In this document: piece after piece, positions 39,675 to 50,975 of the stretch
Numbering within the stretch: the stretch's first letter is position 1
Layout of the letters: every line of letters begins with the position of its first letter
Assembly (NCBI GenBank): GCA_030141605.1
Contig: JAQGDQ010000223.1
Coordinates: 283,204-347,203 of the forward strand
Source: Tubiluchus corallicola
Taxonomy: Eukaryota > Priapulida > Priapulimorpha > Priapulimorphida > Tubiluchidae
Reading direction: 5' to 3'
Length of the DNA: 64,000 nt
Translations under genes and position numbers: made by a program
The notes under the pieces: generated by a model
Seen by the model: the letters and a program-made list of their open reading frames with translations, nothing else
Database searches by the model: none
Told to the model about the DNA's origin: nothing

Positions 39675-40010
39675 TCCCGTCCCGTCCCGTCCCGTCCCGT
39701 CCCGTCCCGTCCCGTCCCGTCCCGTCCCGTCCCGTCCCGTCCCGTCCCGTCCCGTCCCGTCCCGTCCAATCCAGTCCAGTCCAGTCCAGTCCAGTCCAGT
39801 CCAGTCCAGTCCAGTCTAATCCAATCCAATCCAATCCAATCCAATCCAATCCAATCCAGTCCAGTCCAGTCCAGTCCAGTCCAGTCCAATGCAGTCAAGT
39901 CCAATCCAATCCAGTCCACTCCAGTCCAATTCTCTCCAGTCTACTCCAGTTCAGTCAAATCTGATTAAGTCTAATTCGATCCAGTCCAGTCCAGTCCAGG
40001 CCAGTCTAAA
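39675..40010. repeat. Pentanucleotide array: CCCGT, CCAGT, CCAAT blocks
   Basis: About 18 CCCGT units, then runs of CCAGT, CCAAT, CCAGT and decaying mixtures. Minus-strand frames rich in GTGRD or DWIGL are artefacts. Confidence 0.97.
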
Positions 40011-40323
40011 AGATGTTATAAAGACTAGATTAATTTATGTCGTTGCTTTTTGTGACAAGTTGACAAGTCCTCAATTTAATAAAAACTTAAAATTTCCAAG
40101 CACTTCTACTAATCTCGCTAGCTGTAAAACTTGCATGGAGGATTAGCAGGCTAACTAGACACCACATGTCACTCATCAGAACGGATAGATTGAAGAATTT
40201 ATAGTCTGTTAGGCAGGAATTGTGGCGAATAACAAAACACCGTGTATCTAGAGGAACCAATGGCCTAGCGTAGTAAGTTGTTGTCCTTCGGGTTGCTGAC
40301 ATAGTTGCCGTCTTATCGACAAG

Positions 40324-41365
40324 TGACGTCAAACATATTGGTCTATCGCTCCGCTCAGCAGCATTCGGGACAACAGCTCACGTAGGACAACAACTGTCTA
40401 AGCTAAACCAAACTAAAGTAAACAACACGACAGTCACAACTAATGTCTAACCAGCAGATAAACACAAATTTGCAGAGCAGCAGCTATCTTAACACGAAAT
40501 TAACACTTCAAGTAGCCAAAATAACTGTTCAATTTAAACAGAATGTAGAGACGAAGTTTCTAAGCACTACAAAATATGGAGACATAAATATAATAAAGAA
40601 ACTAAGCCAGTTTGCCTTGCTTTACAATAAATGAGCTATAAAAATATTAAGTCTCTTGCCTTTAAACATGCGAACATCAAGCTTACGATGTATTTTTCCA
40701 TATTAATTAATCGTTTGCTCGTCTGAAAGATTTATTAAGTTTTTGTATTTTTCCGTTTGTCAAGCTACAGAAATGGAATAAATTTGTCTGTTTCATTCCA
40801 TAGACGATCCTTATATTGAATTCCCGAGTCACATAAGTCCCAATGGTATCTTTTAACCTTGATTATAACCAGAAAAATAGCGTAAAATTAGCTAATATTA
40901 CATTGATGTATAATATAAGTTTTGGCCACATTTGAATTAATTTTGACTGTGAAGATCTCATTGAGGTTTGAAAAAAACTAGCCAGAAAAGAAAACATTTT
41001 GTTTTGTCTAAAGTTATGTTTATCTAACTTGCAATGCCATAAACTAAACTAAACTGCGTATTTTCTTGATTACAAAATGGTTTAATCAGCAACTCATAGA
41101 CATAAGCGTTGTGCATTACTTCCTATAAACGAAACTAGACAATATATTTCCACCTATTCACTTGCAATTTCAATTGACAATAATAAAATCCAGAACCAGG
41201 CTAATATCTCTCCCGCTAACTAATTAAAAGTTGAGCATTTATCATAACAGTGTTTGACGGAGCTGTAGCTAAATGTCCCGAACGCACCTGCTGCAGGGGT
41301 GTGTGAAATAACTTGCCCGCTGATTGGGCAGTCAACGAAAATGATTGACATCATGTTTGACGTCA
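40324..41365 (+). mobile_element. TTGACGTCAA-ended DNA element, copy 1
   Basis: The ends are TGACGTCAAACATATTGG and, inverted, TTGACGTCAAACATGATG. The body matches copies at 56312-57367 (inverted) and 57368-58024. A frame at 40443-40634 (QFKQNVETKF core) is conserved in frame in the other two copies. No transposase domain is recognised. Size about 1.04 kb. Confidence 0.8.
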
Positions 41366-41489
41366 ATTACGATGGCAACTTTGAATGGAAGCCGTTTATT
41401 TTCGTGTATTTTACTTTTTATTTATTTCGTAATCTTCAAAGTGCAATAAGCGAGTGACAAGGTAGTTAACAAGTGAAATAAAATAATAA

Positions 41490-42290
41490 AGGACTACTAC
41501 AAAACAGTGCAAATTAAAACAAAGTAATAATAATAATATATAAGTAGACGATTATGGCAAAAAAATAAAGAACTAAAATAGTTGCTTACAAGTGTCTGTT
41601 TAAAAAGTAAAAATTTGCTAAAATCAACATGACATAGCCGTTCTTTAAATAATTTTCGGTTGCCAGTATTTACAGTTGGAGCATCATTCACATATAGTGG
41701 TAGTTTATTCCATAAACTTGCAGCTCTGTTGCTGAAGAAATGTTAAAAGCAATTAAGTGAGTTTTTTCACTTGTAATTTCAAATAATGACCCCTTGTAAA
41801 ATTTGCAAGTGGTGCAAAGTTAAAAAAAGATTCACTCGAAAATGATATATCAGCTTGAATTATATTATAGCACATAGTTAGATCATTACGAATGCGTTTT
41901 AATTCTAGGGGTTCCAATTTGAGAATTGCCAATCTATTTAGGTATGACGTGGAGTTTAATTTACATCTAGCAAAGAGTCTGCGTGTGAAATATCGTTGTA
42001 CATTTTCTACAAGATCTGTATCGTTTAGAGGTAGGGTTCCAGACAGGAGCGCAATATTCGACTAATGGGCGTACGTTGTAGGTAGTAAGTAGTGCATGCT
42101 TATCAGATGTAACAAAGCAACAAAAAATCATATTGTTTACACGAATCAGCCGTAGCACAAATATTAAGACAATGAGTAGAAATTTTTAGATTTCTGCTGA
42201 CTGTGATTCCGAGATCTAACACTTTATTGTGTCTCATATTTGAAGCAAATATATGAACCAAGTATCCCTGCAAAATAATTTTTTATGAAG
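41490..42290 (-). pseudogene. CR1/Jockey-like LINE fragment, reverse transcriptase C-terminus
   Basis: Minus frames, with frameshifts, read VLDLGITVSRNLKISTHCLN, SDKHALLTTYNVRPLVEYCA, PVWNP, VENVQRYFTRRLF, LNRLAILKLEPLELKRIRND, then a LW-KLP-like and FKERL region. This is the standard thumb and C-terminal region of CR1/Jockey-group reverse transcriptases (RPLVEY-PVW, Q--FTRR). Frame breaks show it is dead. Confidence 0.9.
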
Positions 42291-42604
42291 TTCGAATTGA
42301 AAGAATTGATCTATGAATGTGAGGTCCATTTTATCCACTTATTGGTCTTTCGTAAAAAAGTATTATTATTAACGAGTGTTCACTAGAAGTCAAAAATGTT
42401 ATTACAAACCAAGTAATTAATGCTCCTGAATACTCATATTGAAAGTAATAACTGTCAGCCACTTCCCCGTAAAACTTATTACGGAACAAATCTATCATTG
42501 TAACTTTCACACATTGTTAACGTTCACACACAGTGTTGGTTTGTAAGTTTGAGAATTATCTAATAGCCAGCAGCTGTTTTCTGCAAAATGTGATAAACTT
42601 TTGT

Positions 42605-42812
42605 AGGAAGAAAGCAATTTTTATTAAAATTTTATGTTACAAAATGTTAAAAAACATGTCTTCAAACAAACCGCCATTTGTGTAGTCACAGAAGATGACT
42701 GCAGGCTGCAGTCGAAACGTTTAGGGACATGTTTTTAGCATTTTGTAACTTACAGTTTTAATAAAAGTTGTTTTTTTTCTTATAATGCCGTGAATGCCTG
42801 TATGAATTGACT
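42605..42812. mobile_element. Foldback element with hammerhead-like core, copy 2
   Basis: Arms 42611-42667 and 42718-42779 are inverted copies (GTTACAAAATGTTAAAAAAC against the complement of TTAGCATTTTGTAAC). The core 42691-42719 has GAAGAT, then a perfect GACTGCA/TGCAGTC stem, then GAAACG. The flanking TTATAATGCCGTGAATGCC matches the element at 2751-3125. Confidence 0.75.
42620..42625 (-). promoter_or_regulatory. Possible poly(A) signal for the GPCR gene
   Basis: AATAAA on the minus strand about 320 bases after the GPCR stop codon, inside the foldback element. Use is inferred from position only. Confidence 0.3.
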
Positions 42813-42947
42813 TGACAAGATTTTCTTGCCAGCATTAAATATTGCCGTTTTTCATGCTGTAAATCCTCACAAGAAACCGCCTGCAGGTGACCAAGAACTA
42901 GCTTTATGGGCCTCTTTCAGTACTCGGTGTAGACTGTGTATATAAAA

Positions 42948-44612
42948 CTACCAATCTGTAAGTGAAGACGAGCCTCCTGTATCTTCTCTGTCCACGAAAG
43001 CCTTTCCAAAACCAATGCCACTTCGGTATCGCCTACTGCGATATCGTGAACAGCTAAGGACTTTCTTAAAAGCGTGCCTGTAGTCATGACTAAACATGGC
43101 ATAAATTACAGGGTTGACACCTGAATTACAATAGCCCAGCCAAAATGTTATTGAAAATACAATAGGAGGTATGCACTCCAGACAAAAAGCGCCAATGAAA
43201 TAAATCGTAAAAAAGGGCAACCAACATAGAATGAAAGCACCCACGATTATGGCCAAAGTTTTTGCCGCTTTCATTTCTCGACTAAACTTCTTGAACTCTT
43301 TACGAAACTTGATGATCTTCTGCAGGCGATTGTCGTGCTTAAAATAATTAGTCACGACTTCGTTAAAGTCCAAGTTTTCTTCTCTTACATATGGTGGTTG
43401 CCGAGTACCATTTTGCTGAGGAATATCAGTGTCTGTTTGGTCTGTAGACATGGAACGACTAACATTAGGTGTAGACACCGACTTCAAACGTATACTTGCC
43501 CTCTCATTGGGTGTTTGGAGCTGGTTATCTTTACAAGAAAGTTCAGTTTCAGCGGTTGTGGCCGACACTGTCATACAGCGCCCTCTTGGAGTTCCTCTTG
43601 GTGAAGGCGAGCTGTCTTTGCTAAGTCTCTCAGCACTTTCCCCACGAGTGATGTCACTTCCCGTGTATTTACTACACATGCTTGTAGCAAGTGCTGGATT
43701 TGATATGCTACGTTTTCGGGCACTAGCGGCGCCACCTCCCCCTCGGTGAATTCTCAGAACGCTGGCCGTGGCATTGTTATTGCTTCGGTGTACTTCTTTG
43801 AAACCACGCTGCATTTCACGAGAACTCTTAACAGCAGCCACGTAAATTCTCCAATAGAAAAAGCACATTATGAACATGGGGATGAAAAAAGACCCCATTG
43901 CAGAGTAAATGCGATAGCCTTTGTCCCCAATGAGGTCGCATTGAGGGTAGTTGCAGTCGGTCACTGGTGGCACTGCAGTAGAAATTGACTTTATTTCGGT
44001 TGAGCTGTTTTGCAGGGTATCGTTACACATGCCTATGCATAAATCTCCGTTGGCTGACTTATCCGTTTCTATACTTGGTAAGAGAGACTTTCTATCTTCA
44101 TTCCAACCAAGCAAAGGCGGTATAGAAATAAAAAAGGCCGACACCCACACAAGTCCAATGAGCATGTTTCCCCGAAAGGACGACATCGTGGCCGGATAAC
44201 TGATTGGCTTCGTTATTGCTATGAACCTGTCTAGACTAATTGCGCAAAGATTAAGAATGGACGCCGTGGAACACAGCACATCAATCGCCAACCAGAGGCG
44301 ACACCAAATTTCGCCAAATACCCACACGTCTAGCACCTCCAAGGTCAGTGAATAGGGCAGGACCGTTACGCCCACCATTAGATCGGCACAGGCCAGAGAA
44401 ACAATAAAGTGATTCGTCACCGTCCGAAGATTTTTTGTCACGTATACGGCCACTATGACGAGGGTGTTGCCAACAATGACAATAACATTTAGTGCGATTA
44501 AAGTCATAAAGGATAATACGGCTTTCCACGTAGACGTAATATCACTAACAGTGGGGCAGTTAGTGGAATTATTCTGTAATTCACCAGAATGGAGATTGTT
44601 GTTTGCTTCCAT
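42948..44612 (-). CDS. Aminergic GPCR, octopamine/alpha1-adrenergic-like
   Basis: Single exon, 554 residues. The ATG has A at -3 and G at +4, and an in-frame TGA lies 18 bases upstream. Class A landmarks: N49 (TM1), D77 (TM2), C104, D111 (amine-binding Asp, TM3), DRF at 128-130 in place of DRY, S237 and S241 (catechol/phenol contacts, TM5), CWLPFF 462-467 (TM6), NPVIY 499-503 (TM7), Cys520 as likely palmitoylation site. Asn15 is in a sequon. Loop 2 is long (about 170-232, six Cys), and loop 3 spans about 258-446 with many Ser/Thr. The GYRIYSAMGSFFIP to RIY segment and KAAKTLAIIVGAFILCWLPF most resemble OAMB-type octopamine receptors, usually Gq/Ca2+ coupled. Ligand is not proven; alpha1-adrenergic is the alternative. 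Confidence 0.95.
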   Translation of the reverse strand: MEANNNLHSGELQNNSTNCPTVSDITSTWKAVLSFMTLIALNVIVIVGNTLVIVAVYVTKNLRTVTNHFIVSLACADLMVGVTVLPYSLTLEVLDVWVFGEIWCRLWLAIDVLCSTASILNLCAISLDRFIAITKPISYPATMSSFRGNMLIGLVWVSAFFISIPPLLGWNEDRKSLLPSIETDKSANGDLCIGMCNDTLQNSSTEIKSISTAVPPVTDCNYPQCDLIGDKGYRIYSAMGSFFIPMFIMCFFYWRIYVAAVKSSREMQRGFKEVHRSNNNATASVLRIHRGGGGAASARKRSISNPALATSMCSKYTGSDITRGESAERLSKDSSPSPRGTPRGRCMTVSATTAETELSCKDNQLQTPNERASIRLKSVSTPNVSRSMSTDQTDTDIPQQNGTRQPPYVREENLDFNEVVTNYFKHDNRLQKIIKFRKEFKKFSREMKAAKTLAIIVGAFILCWLPFFTIYFIGAFCLECIPPIVFSITFWLGYCNSGVNPVIYAMFSHDYRHAFKKVLSCSRYRSRRYRSGIGFGKAFVDREDTGGSSSLTDW

Positions 44613-44627
44613 CGTCTCGCGAAGTCG

Positions 44628-44635
44628 GTGACGTC
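44628..44635. promoter_or_regulatory. CRE-like TGACGTCA in the GPCR 5' region
   Basis: A perfect CREB consensus lies about 15-22 bases upstream of the start codon. It may fall in the 5' UTR. Function is inferred only from the motif. Confidence 0.35.
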
Positions 44636-46358
44636 ATTACTGAAACCACTTTCGCTCACCGCTGGACACTCAGCACCAGTCGATTGCGGTGCATAATCAC
44701 CACCGTTCGCTTAAAGCGTTTATTGAGTTACACACGTCGAGCAATGTGAGTTCAGCTCCTGATCAGATCACTTCACATGTTGGGCTTCGTAGGCGGCAAA
44801 TCTTCTTACTATCCGATAATTTATTTTGCACAAAGTAATCACCCGGCCTGGACCACAATGAATCCATGCTCCGCTTTTGTATTCAGATTTTATTAATAAC
44901 GCTGATTAGTTAGCCTTTTGATAACGAGGCGGAATAGAAAATCGACGAATGCTTCAGTCTCTCCACGCCAATAGTTTCCTTTGAGGATGCACCTGAAAAC
45001 TATAGAAAACTCTTAATTAAAATGCAGAAAAATTTGCAACTGCAATATCAAAAATTCTCAAGCAGCTAGGGGTATTATCAATTACAGTCGCGATGCACTT
45101 TGAATTGTCTGCACGGACGCATTGCGCCTTGTAATTTGCTGATATTGTACTCAAATTAGGTGGAAGCGAAGTGGCATAGAAACGAATTCGCCGATCAACT
45201 TCTGCGATAATTTTCTGCTATCTGAATCAACCACAAGCGAAATACACCAAGATTACATTTTAATGGAGTTATGATGAACCCCGCTTGGCAAACACTAGCA
45301 TTAACCCTTTACAAGCCTGGTGATGTAACTCTCATAATGAGCAACATGCGTATAAAATGGGTAATTTGATGATGAAATCCCAGAATAAAATTTTTGGTAA
45401 TTTTCACGTAGAGGTGTTGAAATTTCCTTTATTGTTAGCGAACATTGCATCAAATGACCCAAAATAGTATTAATTCTTTAATTCAGTATTGCACTGAAGT
45501 CAGTTCTTCAGGCATCCCATTTATATTGCAATGGATCGCCTCTTACGAGTTTGCTCTCGCAAGTTTTCTCTAAGAGTTCTTGCAATAAATAATATGTATC
45601 ATTTATTTTGCAAATTAATGCATTATATAATACAGAGCTAAGTGGATATAGATAATTAGTATAGATAGAAATATATAAAAAAACAGTAACACAATATGTA
45701 TAAATTTGAATTAGTTAATTGGTAAATATAAAGCGCCTCATTCAGTTCATTTTTAGTGAAACCTTTAATAATTAACTCCTGTTAATGGGCGCATTAGATT
45801 TCAAAACTAGTTTGTCTTCCGTGCTATAATTTAAATCCTTTTCTTTACTTTCAACAAAAGTTCTATAATCACGCAGCGTGGTTAGACTTGAGGTGACCAT
45901 TCAGAATATTCAGTGACAACAGAATTTCGCTGTTACTTTGTCTGACGCGTTTATGCATTTTTAATGACCTTTTACAAAAAATGTTAATAAAGGGTATAGT
46001 TTCGGCTTGTCTGCAATAAATTGCGAGTGTTAAGTATACCGGGACGTAATGATTCCGTGAATGAGCAGCAGCGTAGGCAGGTGTGTTTGCCGCCAAACCA
46101 CCTGTTCCACATAACGACCAATATGGAGGAGGCGAGAGAAAAATTCTGGCGAGTTTCTTCAAATTTCTGATTTCTGATTTATTTTCTCGTTTCTGGAGTC
46201 ACTTTCTAACAACTGAATCTCTGATCAATCCTGGCTTGAACCCTGGCTCTCTAGCTTGGTAGCCTTCGCGACAGCATTGATTCCTAGTTTTCAGTTTAAC
46301 AAACGAAGTGAAGTCAAAATTACAAGTCAAGTAAGAACTACCACACATTGCAGGGTTA
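44636..46358. other. Upstream of the GPCR, no further exon recognised
   Basis: The minus frame 45869-46162 is long for the region (97 codons, LSPPPYWSLCGTGGLAANTP) but has no clear splice context or family. Confidence 0.4.
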
Positions 46359-46572
46359 CGTGGCGTTTACCAGACATCCGGAATGCGTTTGCGTTATGCG
46401 GATGCGGAATAGATAAAATCGGTTTTTATTGTTTATAATGCACCCGTTTAATAGGCCTGCGTTATGCGTTATTTTATCAGGAGCTATTACTTATTGAATT
46501 TTTATACGCAGCTATTCCGCAGGTGGATAACGCATAACGAATACGCAATCCGGATGCTTGGCGAACGCCACT
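46359..46572 (+). mobile_element. TTA-duplicating MITE, copy 2 (best preserved)
   Basis: The left end CGTGGCGTTTACCAGACATC and right end GGATGCTTGGCGAACGCCACT are imperfect inverted repeats, flanked by TTA at 46356-46358 and 46573-46575. Internal GATAAAATCGG and GCTATTCCGCAGGTGGATAA match the other two copies. Confidence 0.9.
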
Positions 46573-46773
46573 TTAAATATGCTGGAAATCTTGCGCATGA
46601 AATTAAGAGCTCATGTGAGTTATAGATATGTAATTATAATTATCACGGTTATTCTTATATATTGCAAAAATTCTCACAGCGTGCTGTTCTTCTGCTGAAA
46701 GTTTAACATAGCCTTTTAAACAACTTATGTACAATACATCTTTATGTAGCCACATTTAACCATGTTTTAACAG

Positions 46774-47028
46774 GACGGGTTTTGAACCAATTCCTTCTGC
46801 GGCCAGTTGATTGCCGAATAGCTGATGATTTGATTCAAAGGAAAGCTAAAATTTGTACAGAAACCCCAAGGTGTCGTGGTAATGTTAGTAAAGAACAAAA
46901 AAGGTTTCAAGTGTCAAATGTTTACCTCTTTTGCAATAAAGAATCAACAGCTACACTCTTGATTGGAGTCGACAATCAAACAATTAGACTCGATAGATGT
47001 TCTGGAGTTAATCTTTGTAAAAACTGAG
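46774..47028 (+). CDS. Candidate terminal exon, cysteine-containing protein, unidentified
   Basis: After an acceptor-like CATGTTTTAACAG the frame stays open for 84 codons and ends at TGA. The peptide includes NQFLLRPVDCRIADDLIQRK, CTETPRCRGN, LFCNKE and LDRCSGVNLCKN, with six Cys. Composition is protein-like and unlike nearby noise. No upstream exon or family is identified, and the frame is also open 67 bases above the acceptor. Confidence 0.3.
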
Positions 47029-48950
<1,922 letters not shown>

Positions 48951-49189
48951 GTTAATTCTTTATTTATCGTGAATAACACTTTAACCAACAATTATAATCT
49001 ATTAGTTATTCCGAAATGATCCACAAAATAAAATGAAAGCAAATACCATAACAGAAACATTGTACACATTGTACACTGCAACCATTAAACATACTGCGTC
49101 TTAAAATTCGTTTAGAAATTACACATTCTAAAAACAATTTAAATATTACAATTTGTACAAAACATCTGCAGCAACAGACAAAAAAGACA

Positions 49190-49500
49190 TTTCTATATTG
49201 GTTTAGGTGTCTTTCTAGTATTTTTTAAATCTTAGCTCCCTAGCATTGATGCTACTGGCGTCGGTCACTTCTAATGGTAAAGGGTTCCACAGCTGTGCTC
49301 TAGAAAAAGCCAAAGTGCGTTTAATAAATTTCTAACTTTGGTTTTGTTAACTAGAGTCTGTGGTGTGCTGTGAAAGTCTGAGACTTATTTAAATGATTCT
49401 CTCAGATAATCGGCGCATCGCATGATTATTCAAGATTTTGTACATTATCAAACGTTTGCGAGATTACAAGAGTCAATAGAGTTCATGACTGCATTGCATA
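49190..49500 (-). pseudogene. LINE 3' fragment, reverse transcriptase tail
   Basis: Minus frames read TKVRNLLNAL, then after a frameshift SRAQLWNPLPLEVTDASSIN and a LKKYLKDT-like end. This is the common C-terminus (LWN-LP-----S---FK--L) of CR1/L2/Jockey-group LINE polymerases. Frameshifted and truncated. Confidence 0.75.
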
Positions 49501-50837
49501 AAAAAATTGTCACGAAAAGGTGTGACTTTGATGTTGGCAAATGTATTGTTCATACCTTCATCTTAGGTGTAGAAGAAAACGCGTGGTCAGGAAGATAAAG
49601 AAAAAAGATAGAAAGAGGAAAAGAGAAAACACTGTTTATGAGTGTATAAATGAGTGTGAATTATTGTGAGTGAAGCGGGCGATGGAAGAAACTATGTTTT
49701 AAGGAAGAAGCAACAACCAACGTTTTATGTAGCATCCTGCGGTGCACCACATCGAAAGCAACACTCTCTCGTGCACCACAATGTGTTACGCACCCTGGGG
49801 TGTGCAGTTTTTAAATAGAACTAAGAATAATTTTTGATTACATATTGAACATCTATCTACTATAATAAGTGATCAAAAAATCTCCCCGAAACCGTTAAGG
49901 TAGTTCGTTTTCGCTCTTCGCTGATTTTCTCCATTTCCTCCAATTTTCTCGTAAATTGCCACCACTTTTCCTTCAGGGCAAAAAGCTGCAACTTTTCATT
50001 TTGTTCATACTCTGACATTTCCTTGGTGTTGTTGCTCTTCGCCATAATTATTTCCAGCCTAATATCGAATGCCTTTTACATCTAGCTTGAAAAATATGGC
50101 GTCTCCATTTTGAAAATTATCGAAAATCAGGAATTGTTAGAGGGTTTGTTCCGTAAATTTCGTAAATTTTTAGTTTGTGACTATAGCCTATGATATGCGC
50201 CAACATCATGAAAACTCTTTTTAGCTCATCATCATCATCATCATCGTCATCATCACCGTCGTCACCAATATTAATATAAGCCTTATTTAAATTGGATAAT
50301 ACCAACTACTTATTGCGTCCATTACAGACATCGGACAGTCAATACTCTAATATAACAGTTATCTGCCCAAACAGCTAAAGAAAGCAGTTAGTTCAGCCAA
50401 TACTAGATGCTTCCTAGGTCTGGAAAAGTCTGTGTGTCTCTGTGGTGTATAGGCTAGCATAGCTGCCCCGAAAAGAGAAGGCCTGGGTTCGAATCCCAAT
50501 TTAAGTGCAGTGTTGCTTTCAAGCGCTTCTTGGATTGCGTTTAAATTTATTTAGTAACACAGTCGTAAAACCGGAAACGGCAACGGGAAACGGCCTTCTG
50601 TCAGAAACAATCATTCGATTGTGGTCTCCTATAAGTGTCAAAAGACAGCATATTCAATTCAGTTCAATAGATTTATTTGTCCCTTTGCCTTATATAATAA
50701 AGTGCATTGCATAATCATGATTAGAAAATGAAGTGAAATGAAGAGGCTGAGTGGCAAAATACTAGAGGTTACCTAAGCAGCCAGCTCTATATCACTATCG
50801 AAATGTTAAATTTAATGACACGTTTTTCATGAAATTA
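49501..50837. other. Intergenic sequence with a tRNA-like element
   Basis: No exon. A short CAT repeat lies at 50227-50247. A tRNA-like box A/box B pair is at 50455-50496. Confidence 0.4.
50455..50496 (+). mobile_element. tRNA-like Pol III promoter pair, SINE relic
   Basis: Box A TAGCATAGCTG and a perfect box B GGTTCGAATCC are about 20 bases apart. The acceptor stem cannot be paired, so a working tRNA is unlikely. Confidence 0.45.
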
Positions 50838-50975
50838 AATGTTACCTTACTTTCCTCTAAATGTCGGGCACAAGATAAAGCAACAGTAAGTACCATTTTT
50901 ACAATCTTTGGCATTACTCGGCCACAGTATCGAACTCAGACGGAAACGTGTGCATTACCACTAGACTACCGCGAG
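50838..50975 (-). mobile_element. tRNA-derived SINE, inverted copy
   Basis: Box A TAGTCTAGTGG (50958-50968) and box B GAGTTCGATAC (50927-50937) on the minus strand, followed by AAAAATGGTACTTACTGTTG. Head and body both align with 8459-8610. Confidence 0.8.

Noticed and set aside
39565-39919. GTGRD and DWIGL repeat proteins on the minus strand
   Set aside because: Pentamer repeat artefact, open in several frames.
43335-44529. Several 80-106 codon frames overlapping the GPCR
   Set aside because: Shadows of the receptor CDS in other frames.
45869-46162. 97-codon minus frame with LSPPPYWSLCGTGG
   Set aside because: Protein-like in part, but no splice sites, no family and an AT-rich C-terminal half; left unannotated as a gene.
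50401-50510. Functional tRNA gene
   Set aside because: Box A and box B are good, but the acceptor stem does not pair and the T-stem is incomplete.
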